DNA of 64,000 bases. Source: Promerops cafer. Its lineage: Eukaryota; Chordata; Aves; Passeriformes; Nectariniidae. This document shows positions 25,961 to 37,400 of the stretch, piece after piece. The notes under the pieces were generated by a model that was not told the DNA's origin, searched no databases, and saw only the letters and a program-made list of their open reading frames with translations. The stretch spans positions 228,964-292,963 of the forward strand of contig VZSE01002351.1 of the NCBI GenBank assembly GCA_013398275.1, given 5' to 3'. The number at the start of each line of letters is the position of its first letter. Position 1 is the first letter of the stretch. A program made the translations under genes and the position numbers.

Positions 25961-27328
25961 ATTTAAAAGGAAAAAAGAATATTAAATGTGACTATGGAAA
26001 CAGGAAGAGATCAAAACTTGTTATCTCTCTACAAAGACTTCATTCCCAACGAGGAAAGGAACTTTGAATGATGCCAGAGGAGGGGAACAGATGGTAGTCA
26101 TCATTTTCTGTCAAATAACTGCAACACCGAAAGGATGTGCCAGAGTAAACATGTAACAAGAACAATTCTTGCTACTTTATCTCTCTCTTAATAACAATAT
26201 TTAAGTTCTGTTTGGATTCATGGCCTTCATCTAGAAAAGTGCACTACCTGTACCCACCAGATTAGAGCAATTAACACTCTTGATGAAGCACCCAAGAGGC
26301 CTAGGTCCTCCAACAGAGCTTGGGTTTTGATTCATCGTACATGGGTGTTTTAGCTGAGAGGAAGACTTGTCTTCTATCAGACAGCAAAGCCCACCCAGGC
26401 TGCAGATACAGAACAAGCAGCGAGAGCAAGAGTTGTGTGTTTTCACTATAGAATTCACAAGATGAACGAAATTTGACTGCTGGGTGCAATAAATGTGAGG
26501 AGAATTGCTTGAGACAAAGAAAGAACAACAAAACCTGAAAGTTTGCTGAACCCTTTCTTGTCCCATGGATTACAACTAATAATCTCCTGCAGAGATGTTT
26601 CAAAAAAAAGCTAGAGGAGAGGAAAACTAGCAAACAGCTCCTGTTCTTTAATCCAGCAGGATACCTTCATAAACATGATCACAGGTTAATTTCTTCATTC
26701 TGGCAAATGCACTATCGAAGAGAACAACTAACAAAGCATAGCTACCACAATTCCCACAAAAACATTCCCAGCCCTGCCAATCAGAAAGCATTTAATCAGC
26801 ATTTAAAGCATAAAGTGTGCTTAAATATATATAAAAGCTGAGAATACTGCTAAAAAAGCCAACCATAAACCCCAGGGTATATTCAAATCACTGTCAGCCA
26901 TCCTGCCGTGTCTAGCATGACCAAGATATTAAAGCAAATGCCACTTTAGAAGAAGATGTTTTGTGCTTTACTGTTTATGTAAATACCCATTTACACACAC
27001 AATGATGCTTTTAATTAAAAATAATGTGTTCAGAGGAAGAATCCAGGACTTTTTCAGCAGTAGTATTCAGAAGGGAAAAAAGTATTTTCAACATTAATTA
27101 CAGGCAGACCAAAGCTCTTCAGAGAGAAGCAAGATGCTCTACTTTCCAAGTGACTTTTCTTCAGGGACTTACACAGTAATTAAAGATCTATTTGCCACAT
27201 TTGGAACTTGCACTTTAAAGAAGACTGCTCTGGTTCTGGGATTGTGCATGGCATGAAGAAAATAGTCTTGCAGGCTCAATGAAATAGTGCACACTCTACC
27301 ACAAAGGTGAGGCTTTACCTCTGCTCAT

Positions 27329-27420
27329 CTGGCCACAGAATTTGAATACTCCAACTATAATGCAAGAAATGTGCATAGGAACACTTAAGATAATCGATTT
27401 ACTTTGCCTAGAGCTATAAG
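27329..27420 (+). repeat. Diverged duplicated segment, copy 2
   Basis: This is the partner of 25870-25960, with blocks tggccaca, tgaatact, tataatgcaagaaatgtgca, agataatc and tttgcctagagct. No minisatellite lies next to this copy, so the duplication did not carry the array or predates its growth. Confidence 0.8.
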
Positions 27421-29049
27421 TTGTACTTCACCTACCACCCCCAGCCCTGCTTTGCTACTTCTCCACTGACAAATTACTTGACAAACTATTACTGAAGCAA
27501 CAAGAATTTCTGGGAGTATTACCATTCCAGAATTATTACCCCAAACAGTTTCATTTACCTGTTGTAATTACTCAGAACAAATTGGTCATTCCACTAAGGA
27601 GCCTGAGCTTGTTTCACGGTGCTTGCAAGATTAAAACATTGCCATTTTATGCCTAAAAATATTGGGTAGGTCTGAAAGCTTTGTTGAAACCCTGGGTAAA
27701 CAAACAGGATGAAAAGAATGGTATTGCCTTACAGAATGACCAAATACTTAAAGTACAGTAAATCAACAGGGGGCAAAAAACCCTTTTAAAACATCCAGTA
27801 ATCCAAAACCTATTTTGGGCAATTCATACAGACAAATTGCGCATGGATTCTGGCTGCACTGGTTATTACCAACTGTGCTCTATTTCAAATGATCTACTTC
27901 AACACTATAATCACACAAAATAAAATAACAAACTCTGGGGAAAATAACCAGCCAGCAGAGTTTAGCAAATCACACACAAGTTTCTATATGAATTCAGACT
28001 GGAAAAGATGTAGAACAAAGAGTCATGAACTTGCCACTCCTTGCCAGCACCTTTCCCACAAAGACTTCAGCTATGACAGAGATCTAATCCCTGTCCTTGG
28101 ACGACTTCAACTGTGGATTGATTTTCAAAGCTGCTTAATTGCTTTTGGGGTCTATCTTCCATCGATTTTCAGTAAGCATTAGCAATCTGTGCACTCAAGC
28201 CTCGGCTTTAGCTTACTTCAAACAAAAGTAATATCTGCTTCAGGGGAGAAGCGCAGCATCTCCAAAGAGTAGTGCCAATCAAAATATGAACCCTGCTTTT
28301 GTGGCTCTCTGAGTAACTCTGAGATATTGGCTTCTAAGACTGATCCTATCTTGTAGGTTCACCTAAAATTACTAGGCAATTTCTCTTATTTTAGATAAAG
28401 ATAGGCTACGAAAAGAAGGGAAGAGAAAGCATCCTAACTCAATAGAGTTGGAAAATTAAGCAATGCATTTGAAAATGTTTTAACTCCTGGGCAATCAAAA
28501 TCCCAACTGAATTCTGACAAACTAAACCCAGCTTGAGCAGAGTACATAATTTGCTTAGTCTTTGCAGATTGCTCAGTTATGCAACAAAATACAGGCATTA
28601 AACTTACAAGGTTTTCTTCTCATGCCTAAAACACTTGTTCAGCAAAGGGAATTATGTATTAAGTACTCAATCAAACCATCTTCAGGTGTGGCAAAATTAT
28701 CCACAAATAAATAAAACTTCAATTTCATTTCCCCATTTAGAAATGCGCAAATAAACCAAACTGAAACCTTTTACAATAGTTAAAGCCACTTTAATTGAAC
28801 GGGGAAACCTGCCCATTTATTGGGCGTTCCCGAGGAACGCTAAATAAAATTGTTGTTTCCATAAGCACTGCTAAGTCCCGCTTATCAGGGACCTGACCCT
28901 GGAAAAGCCCCCCTGGCTCCAGCACGTTCTTGGAAATGCCACATACGCTCCCCTACCAGGAATGCAGAGTAGGGCCTTCCTGTTCCCGAAATCAACAAAA
29001 GGTCCCAGCCGACCCACTGCGTTATTCACACTCGGACAATTCCCATTGT

Positions 29050-29500
29050 TAGGAATCCTTGGAGCAGCAGCTGCGGAGCACCGCGCAATCTTTAAATCTC
29101 TGGCATTTACGGACCTTCGGCGCAGCGCCCGCGGGCTCGGACACACGGAATTGCTTGGAAAAGCGCTTTTCTTTAGTGCATGGGAAGCTGAAGCTCCTCT
29201 CCCCGCCGGGGCACCGCTCGCATCCCGCCGGGGAACGTCCCAAGCCGAGCCCGTCCCGCCGCACCGCGGCCCCCCCATCCCGGCACCGCGCCNCTCGCTC
29301 CGCAGCCCGCCGGGAGATGTAGTTCTGCCCGAGGGCCAGAGGCTCCGCAGCTGCGCAGGGTCGCGCAGGCTTTGTCCCCGCAGCCCCCGCGCAGCCCGCC
29401 GGGCGCCGGGGCTCCCGGAGCGCCCGGGCTGCAAACGCTGAGTGCCAGCTGCCCCGCCAGAATCAGGGCACGGCCGGGCAGCCGCTGTGTGGTACCACCT
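29050..29500. promoter_or_regulatory. CpG island, probable EPHX1 promoter
   Basis: This is a sharp rise in G+C and CpG in otherwise AT-rich DNA, about 10.7 kb upstream of the first EPHX1 coding exon. Mammalian EPHX1 also has distal non-coding first exons. The island contains a ZNF143-like motif on the minus strand (29324-29306) and a single N at 29293. A plausible non-coding first-exon donor on the minus strand is CTG|gtaggg near 28958. The direction of transcription cannot be proved from sequence alone. Confidence 0.6.
29306..29324 (-). promoter_or_regulatory. ZNF143/Staf-like promoter motif
   Basis: The minus strand reads aactacatctcccggcgggc, which matches the ACTACAnnTCCC core of the ZNF143 site common in vertebrate CpG-island promoters. 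It sits in the middle of the island, 13-31 bp from the N. Confidence 0.55.
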
Positions 29501-30375
29501 GTGAGCCGCCCAAGTGGCTGCTAGCTGGGCTCACCAGCGCTCCCTGCGCGGTAGTAGAACTCAAGAGAAACACAGACTGTGCCCAACAGAAGGAAAACGC
29601 CGAAAATGCACCTAATAGGGCTGCTTGTTCTCTGAACCTGTATTCTCCAAGGCCTGTCTTCCAAACTTGGGCAGAGAGATCTAAACAAGCTCCAGAAGGT
29701 CAACGTGTAGCAACTCATCCCACCAGGAAAAACATAACAAGCAAACATTAAACTCTTCATCATCTCTGAGGTTTTTCCATTCAATCTGTTTTCACCTATT
29801 ACTTCCTATACTCCTAAGATCCAATCTTCTTTTTTCATCACCTCCACACCATCTCAGCTCCTGTTTGGATTGTTGGGGTCTCAACAGACAGACTTGTGAT
29901 CACAGATAATGAATCCTTTCACATCTTTCGACCTCTTCAGCCTAATCATCACAGTCTGCTCAAGCAGTCCTTTGCCCAGAGCCTTTGGTGCAGCTCTCTC
30001 TCTCTTTTTTTATGAGCAGTAATAGTGCCTAAATTAAAAACTAGTCTTCTTTAAAGCAACATGTCCCTAAACTGTTCTGTAAGTAAGTTTTGTCCTTTTT
30101 TGTTGTTTTCTTCTTCCATGCCAAATGTGCTGGCTGAGTTCTACCCCTTTTGGGGCATCTATCTTCACAAACTGCTCTGCACTGTTTTTCTTGAAACACC
30201 AAAAGCATTAGTAGCAGTCCATCTTTCTTCTGTAGGACTACAGGGATTTCACTTAGACACAAATAAGACTGTGTTGAATATTGTAGTAAACATAACTTCT
30301 ACAGGATGAAAGTTAAAACTGCAACTGTGTTGTGTGCCAGGGTCATAACCCTTTATTACAGCTACCACACATACT

Positions 30376-30950
30376 TGTCACTGTTTAACCCCAGCTGGCA
30401 GCCAAGTACCACACAGTCACTCACTCACTCCCCCACCAGCAGGATGGGGTGAGAATCAGAGGAGTGGAAGTCAGAAAACTCATGGATAGAAATAAAGACA
30501 CTTTAAGAGGTAAAGCAAAAGATGCACATGCAAGAAAAGCAAAACAAGTAATTAGTTCCCTGCTTCCCATGGGCAGGCAGGGGTTCAGCCATCTCCTGGG
30601 AAGAGAGGCTCCATCACACATAGCAGTTACTGGGGAAACCTGTAACTCCAAACATCTCCCCCCCTTCCTCCTTCTTCCCTCAGTTTTATCTGCTGAACAT
30701 GATGCCCTGTGGTGTGGAATGTCCCTTTGGTCAGTGGGGGTCAGCTGTCCTGGCTCTGTCCCCTCCCACTTCCTTGTGCACCCCCCACTGATGGGGTGGG
30801 GTGAGGAGCAGAAAAGGCCTTGACTTTGTGCAAGCCCTGCTAAACAATAACAAAAACATCTCTCTGTAATCAACACTGGTTTCAGCACAAATCCAAAACA
30901 GCTCCATACCAGCTACTGCAAAGAAAATTATCTCAGCCAAAGCCAGCACA
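30376..30950 (-). mobile_element. Solo LTR of an avian endogenous retrovirus
   Basis: On the minus strand it begins tgtgctggctttggctgaga and ends ggggttaaacagtgaca, giving TG...CA termini over 575 bp. The 5-bp sequence ATACT flanks both sides (30371-30375 and 30951-30955), a perfect target-site duplication. A 5-bp duplication fits ERVL-like or some ERV1-like elements rather than ERVK, which makes 6 bp. I recognise the sequence type (for example the block aaggccttttctgctcctca) as a common bird LTR. The minus strand has a TATA-like gataaaact near 30690-30682. No internal viral genes remain; the open frames of 124-155 codons inside it are not genes. Confidence 0.88.
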
Positions 30951-31311
30951 ATACTCAATCTGACTATTTAAACTAATGAAAATTTGCATTTCTTCTGTCC
31001 TCTGTTTGTTCTAAGGATGCCAATTCCAATCTCTAGTTAGTAACTTCAGCCTCTGTAACTTGCTGAAGAGGTAGTGTCATACATTATCCAGGCTGTCCCA
31101 TGTTCTGAAAATAGGTGTGCTCAGTCATCCAAGAAAGCACCCTGCTACCACTGAGGGCCTCCCAGTTCTTCCTTTTTTGAAGTTGCCAGGGTAGTTCAAA
31201 GTGTCTGTTGTGGAGATGTGCCTCTGGCATAGATGTTTTCCTGTGGGTATCCACCTTCTTAAATTGACAATTCACTTAACAGTAGTTTTCCTCTGTGCTT
31301 TAGCAGCACTG

Positions 31312-31418
31312 AACACTTAGGAGACACAGTTTAGTGGTGGGGTTGGCAGTGCTGGGTTAATGGTTGGACTTGATGATCTTAGAAGCTCTTTTCCAACCTA
31401 AGCAATTCTATGATTCCT
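31312..31418 (+). mobile_element. CR1 LINE 3' tail fragment
   Basis: The tail reads cagtgctgggttaatggttg, then gacttgatgatcttagaagc, tcttttccaacctaa and attctatgattcc. It matches the end of a CR1 subfamily, is 5'-truncated to about 100 bp and has no coding. Confidence 0.85.
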
Positions 31419-31619
31419 TATAGCAGTAGCAGCAGTAAAGAGCAATGAGCAAAGTAGGTACCTCAAACAGACGTGGAACAGAGGAAGATGACACCAGGTT
31501 TAGTGCTTTACATGGATCCCTCCTAACTGGAACAGGTTTGCGTGTTTATTGTGAAAATCATACAACTCCCACAGCCTAGCCGAGGACAACACAGAGATGC
31601 AAATACTACTAAAGGCAAA

Positions 31620-32198
31620 AGGCCAACCATGCCCTGAGGAGCATCAGGCACAGCATCACAAGGGAGGTGATTGCCCTGTTCTGCTCAGTGCTGGTGCAGC
31701 CTCACCTCGAGTCTTGTTTGCAGTTTTGGGCACCACAGCATAAGAAGGACAATAAACTATTAAAGTGTGTTCAGAGGAGGGTGACCAGCCTGGTGAAAGG
31801 CCTCAGGGGGAAGACTCAGAAGGAGCAGCTGAGGTCACTTGGTTTGTTGAACTTGGAGAAGTCTGAGGTGTGAACTCATCACAGCCCAGCAGCTTCCTCA
31901 AAGTGGAGGTGCTGATCTCCTTTCTCTGGTGATCAGCAGCAGGACACAAGAAAATGGAATGAAGCTGCATCAGAGGAAATTCAGATTAGACATTAGGAAA
32001 AGGTTCTTCAGAGAGTGGTCAGTCACTAGACCAGGCTACAGGGAAGTGCTCATGGCATCCAGCCTGTCAGATTTCAAGGAGCATCTGCACAATGCTCTTA
32101 ATCATATGGATTAGCTTTAGGTAGTCCTGTGAGGAGCAGGATTTGGAATTGATGATCCTTGATGATTCCTTCCAGCTTGAGATATTCTGTGACTCTAA
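31620..32198 (+). mobile_element. CR1 LINE fragment with ORF2 C-terminus remnant
   Basis: This is the 3' end of a CR1 element of a different subfamily from the one just upstream. It encodes the decayed C-terminus of the CR1 ORF2 protein (31667-31873: VLVQPHLESCLQFWAPQHKK, then QRRVTSLVKGLRGKTQ). The 3'UTR follows, ending gatattctgtgactct. Stops and indels after about 31873 break the frame, so it is dead. Confidence 0.9.
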
Positions 32199-33849
32199 GT
32201 AAGACAAATGGAAAACATTAGCAATTCCATGGTCTGGCATTCCTCGAAGTAATTTTTGCTTTAGCATCGGGCTGAGGTAGAGGAACAATACACAGCACAG
32301 AGGAACAATACTCACAATATCCACCTTCAAAGTAGCTGGAGTTTGTTACAGAAATTAAGGGGACGATGTGGCCATGATATAAACTTATGGGACTACTGGT
32401 GGGAGGGGAACTGCAGAGAGTTCAAACAAAGATTCATATAAGCACAGAGAAACTGACAATAACAGATAAAACAACAGTTTTTATCTTTAAAAATCACTCT
32501 TTATATTTTAAGACAGGTATTGATAAATATTATGGAGAATTGCTGATGTCTTTTACAAGCTGTAGACTGTCAGACAGCAGCCAAAAAAATAATGCCAAGA
32601 AGATTGCAATTTGCACTATAGGAAAGCAAATTAATTGCTACAACCTATGTAGATATTCCAACACAGAGTATGAGATGAAGGATCTTTATATTTTCTAAAG
32701 TCTAAGTGTAATTTGTTCATATCCAGTAAAACCATTTTCTTATACTATTATTGGCTGAGGAAGGTGGCCATGCAATTTAATATTAAGGCTTCAGTGACAC
32801 ACATGCTCTTCCCAAATGTGACAATGCAGAGTGTCCCTCTACTGAAGCTCAACTTTGAGAACAAATCCTTTATCAACACCTGCAAATAGAAGGTAAAGCT
32901 ACAACTGTATAACAGTCCTCTTCCCCTAAGCCAATTATAACATCACCATGATCAACTGTAAAGAGGAAAATAAGGGGAACATGAAAGATCTGAAGAGAAA
33001 GAATGAGTTTAAAACAAATGAAAAAGAAGAAGGGACTGAGGAGTCAGAAAAGAAGGAAGCTTAATACAAGAATCAAAAGAATGAGGAAAGAAAACTCTTC
33101 TCTGCAAAATCAAAATAGTCCATTCTCACCACCAGCAAAATCACATCCAGGAGGTGTTTCAGTATTTGTGTTTCGAGGGTTGGCCACCTGGATACATTCT
33201 GGAGGAATCTTAAGAATTTATTGGTTTGGAGCAGCTACAGCTCACTGAACCATTACTGCTGGAGTAAGCCCTTAACATGTTGATCCCTGCTTAAATCTCT
33301 GCCCCAACACTGGCACTTAAAGAACGTTAGGAATTACAACACAGTTTTATAAATCCATGGTATAATTTACACCTTGTACCATGTGTTCAGGTCTGGCTAC
33401 TCTGAGAGACTACCAGAGTGTTACAGGCTTCTAGGGAGAATATCATCTACAGGCTTTGGTTCCACACTCTCTGTATCAGCCATATGAACTAGAACAATGC
33501 AGAAACAAATTCAGACATACCTAGTTTTTAGGTAAATACTGTACAGCATGCACATTACAGGGTATATAATGCAACAGACAGGAGGTTTTTACAAGCAAGT
33601 CAGGGAAATTCCAAGATAAGAGGTTTTTAGGCTGTGGTTCCATGGCAACCCAAGCCAATCTAACTGTTTTTTTCACTCTCATCGATCTCCTCACCCCTCT
33701 TGGGAGCTCTCAACCCTTCCATTTCACTCCCTGTAGCACTCAGCTGACCTTCTGAGAAGCCATCTCAGCACACTAACCAGGCTGAATACCACACCGGCAG
33801 CTCTCCAGAAAACATCAAGGAGTTTTCTGATGCACTGGTGAATGGGAAC

Positions 33850-34470
33850 AGCTCAGCTAAGGCTCAGACACGCTGCAATCGGTGCTAGAGGCAAGGGGGA
33901 TCAGCAGCCAGCTGCTCTATGGGCCAAGGCTGCTGTGGAATCCCAGCCTGCACATTCATGGGACGATCAACATCTGTGGCGGGTAAGGAGCTATTTGCAA
34001 AGCAGCTGTTTGCTCTGCTGGAGCCACGGCTGCTTATTTGCACGGTTTTACTCACGTGTCACCCGGCTCTGCTGTGTGACCAAGCACAGAAGGTTCGCCT
34101 CTGGGCACAAACCAACAATCCCTGATGGAATTTGTTTATTCCTTTGGTTCCTGACCTCAGCTATATGGGAGCACTGCCGCAGAAAATGTGGTTTTTTAAA
34201 AAAAAACACCCCCGAACTGTCGATCACTGAAAGGTCAGTTTCCCTCCTGCCTCCAAATTTAAAAGCTATCTTTTAAGGCAATTTAAAGCAAGACACCGAA
34301 TTTCTCACGGACGTGTCTGAGGCATTAGTTCATCCCCCTGCCTTGCTCCTTTACCGGAGCAGATGCCTTTGGAAAGTAACATTTTGAGCCGCGCACAGTT
34401 TGCCAGAGCTCATTTGTCAGCGCCCCGAGGCGAGCCTTTCATCTCCCAGCCACACAATGATAGCAGAGCT
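33850..34470. other. Non-coding stretch with raised CpG content
   Basis: Compared with its flanks this stretch has more G+C and CpG (for example around 34047-34105 and 34385-34435) without reaching island density. A 144-codon open frame (33842-34276, plus strand) crosses it but resembles no protein. It could be a regulatory element or an old promoter, but no specific site supports a firm call. Confidence 0.25.
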
Positions 34471-37400
34471 GCAGTAGAGGTGGCTGTATTTACATGCATG
34501 AGCAACCCAGTTAAAATGCATATTTCAGCTACCCGAACTCTCATTTGCTCACTACCAGCCAGCACAGCCATTCAGGAGGTGTCCAGAAAACTCAACCCCC
34601 TCTCCAAGGAGCCAGTCTTTGGAATCTTGCTGTAAACACACGCCTGTAGCTCAGCAAGGTTCTCAGCAAATGCAGGGCAATGCAGACCAGTCCTTTCATG
34701 AACAGATACCACTCCTTCTAGACAAAAAATGGACTCAACACACAACAGCTTCAAAGGAAATTAAAAAAAAAAACAAACCAAACAATCTATCCCAGACCTC
34801 TTGGTATGACTGATGTTCTAAGTTCTAAAAGAATTACTAAGAACTGTCACCAAAAAAGGCAACAAAAGAATGTGAGCGCAAAACCAAAACTTGCTAAAGA
34901 AAGCAAAATATCCTCAGAACTGGTCTTGATTTAAATGGAAAACACTTTCATAAATACCAGCATTACAGTTTAAGAGAAACTCTACACTCTCGGTTTTGTA
35001 ATCCAAATATTCACAACATCCAGGAACTGTCTGTTTGAGGAGTCATAATGAATTGAGCACACTGGCTCCTGCTAGAAGACCAGGCACTTCCACACAAGAG
35101 CACTCAGAGATGGCACTCAGGGCTTAAGATGCTTTTAGAATGGCAGAAAGTAATTGCATTCCCATCACGGGACTCCAAGAACACACCCCTACAACCACCT
35201 TGGCACAGAATAAGAACATAAGGATTTGCCTTCACCAGACACAAAGATTATGTTCAACAGCATGGGCCTGGACTTGCACGAGGGCAGTTAACTCTGCTAT
35301 CATGCCATGACCATGTTTTTATTTGCACAGTTCCCACAGACTTCAGTTTTACATGGTCCAGTTTAAGCCTACCTTTTCCCAGGAGCATTTATTCTGGTGG
35401 AGCTGGTACTGGGCACACACATGGACTTGCATAATAAGCAGGGGTTAACAAACTACCACGCTTTGCATTCTGCTGAGCAACTAATCTGCTGCTAAAATAC
35501 TGTGGCATCACTCTCATCTCAAAAATAACATTTCTACAGACTAAAAAGCCCAATGTCTCCAGTCTGTAGTGACTCAAACACTTCAGCCCAGCAGCCAGCC
35601 TAAAGAGTCTACTTAGACTAAAAATCTGCTTATTGGAAGTAATAAGAGATGAAAGGCATGTTTTTATGTCATCCCCAGCCACAAAGACAATTCAACTGTT
35701 GCTTGTATTTAAATACCAATCCTTGAACTCTCAAAGCTCTTTTAATAGATAATATCTTTATAAACAAAAGTTGTGTTGAGTCACACAGCATCCACCTTTA
35801 AAGTAGTATTGGCATTTCAGAATAGACACCCCATCTCTTGAAAAGCAAATCACTATTAACATAAGCAAGGAATTAGATGTAGTTCTTCATAGACTAGTTT
35901 CCTCTAACAAAAAAAAAGTGAAGATCCTTTAAGACAGTTATCTAACAAAAGGACTCCTTGGACTTACTTGATCAAACCAGCTTTGCTTCAGTCAATTGGA
36001 AGGTCCCTCAGCACGCAGCACAAAGAATACCAGTGTTCAGCTAAGCTGCTACTCCCTAAGGACACCCACTAATGCTCACAGAATCTTGAAGGATCTGGAT
36101 TTGTGCATAATCTGCAGCCTAGGTAAATTTACAGGAAAAAACCCCACTTATTTTCTATGTACTTCTACTTCAGATCAAAACTTCATTTAAAAGGTGGTTA
36201 CAGTATAATTCCTGTGAGAGGTTTGTCCTCCCCCAAGCCAGAACTAAGAAAGCACAGGTGGGTAAGGTAACTGTGTTTCCATCCTTCTTCCAGGTGATCA
36301 AAGGGAGGAGATTCATCCTACCTATAGCAGGATGAACACCTAAGAACCTCAAAAATTACTTAATCCTTTAAGATCAGCCTACAAGTGATCATCCCAGTCC
36401 TACTGACAGAAACCACAGTTTCCTCACATTGGTTACAGCAAAATGCTGAGTATTACTCGCTTTTATACTGCAGGAAGAAACGTACTGAGATGAAACATAA
36501 TTCTTTTGACAAGTTAAAACATTTTTAAAAGCACCTGCTTGGCTTCGGTTCTGAAATTTCCCATTTTGACAGACTCCAGCACCAAAGCACCCACTTTTCC
36601 AGAATAAACCTGTCACTCCTAGAAGCTAGGTCAGGACTTTAATAGGAAGGACTCTTTCATAAGGCTCTCTAAAACAAAGACCTGTGATCAAACGTCTCAC
36701 TTCTACAGATAATTTAAACATTTTCCTGCACTCCAGAATACACTTCCACAATGGATTACATATGGAGCAGCTCAGGGTTCAAACCCCTAAAATTGGAAAC
36801 AGAAGTGGTGTAGTGGCACGTAAGAGAGAGCTCAGACATGAAGTCAGCCTAAGTGCCTTGCACAAAGGAAGAACTGAAATCAAGACACTCAGGGAACCCA
36901 GGAGGTGAGAACCCCAGAGAAACAGAATAAATTCCATAGGTAAACTAACCCAAGTTCTTAGAACAGTAACAAGGGCCCTATCTTTTCATTAAACTACTCT
37001 CACAAAATAGAACAATTACCGAAGGAAACTAACAGGCAGCAACAAAATTAGCTGTAGCAAGGAAAAGCATCCTATTTTTTTCAATCATTCCACTTCTGCA
37101 AAGGTCACCTGTCCGTCACTGCACAGGCAGCCCAGGTGCTGCTGCCCTGATTGCAGCCTGTAATTGGCACCAGCTCCTGGCTGGAGAGCAGGAGTTCCTG
37201 GCAAGCTGGGCTGCCCAATGCAGAGATTCAGGTACTGTGAACACCCCTTTGCTGCAGCAGCCACAATAAACTGATTTTTTAATCACAAACCAGAGGACAC
37301 ATTCAAGTAGCTGGCAACATGATGGACCAACTCAGTGAATGTTTATTAGGGAAGTGATCAGTGTACATAAGCACACATACTCTCAGCAAGAGTATAGGCA

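Larger units (their letters stand above)
18392..29040. other. Probable EPHX1 5' intron or upstream region
   Basis: There are no recognisable coding exons over about 10.6 kb. Because the first coding exon has a splice acceptor just before its ATG, this stretch is probably intron between a non-coding first exon and the first coding exon. The upstream CpG island is a good candidate for that first exon. It contains the palindrome at 18535-18562, a (CATA)n run at 19675-19696, the minisatellite at 25258-25876 and a duplicated segment (25870-25960 and 27329-27420). A 132-codon open frame at 20881-21279 on the plus strand resembles no family and has no splice or codon support. Confidence 0.5.

Noticed and set aside
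28871..29434. 187-codon minus and 159-codon plus open frames over the EPHX1 island
   Set aside because: Long frames on both strands of the same GC-rich block, crossing an N, are a composition effect. No family is recognised.
30421..30888. 155-codon minus-strand open frame
   Set aside because: It lies wholly inside the solo LTR and is not a viral or host gene.
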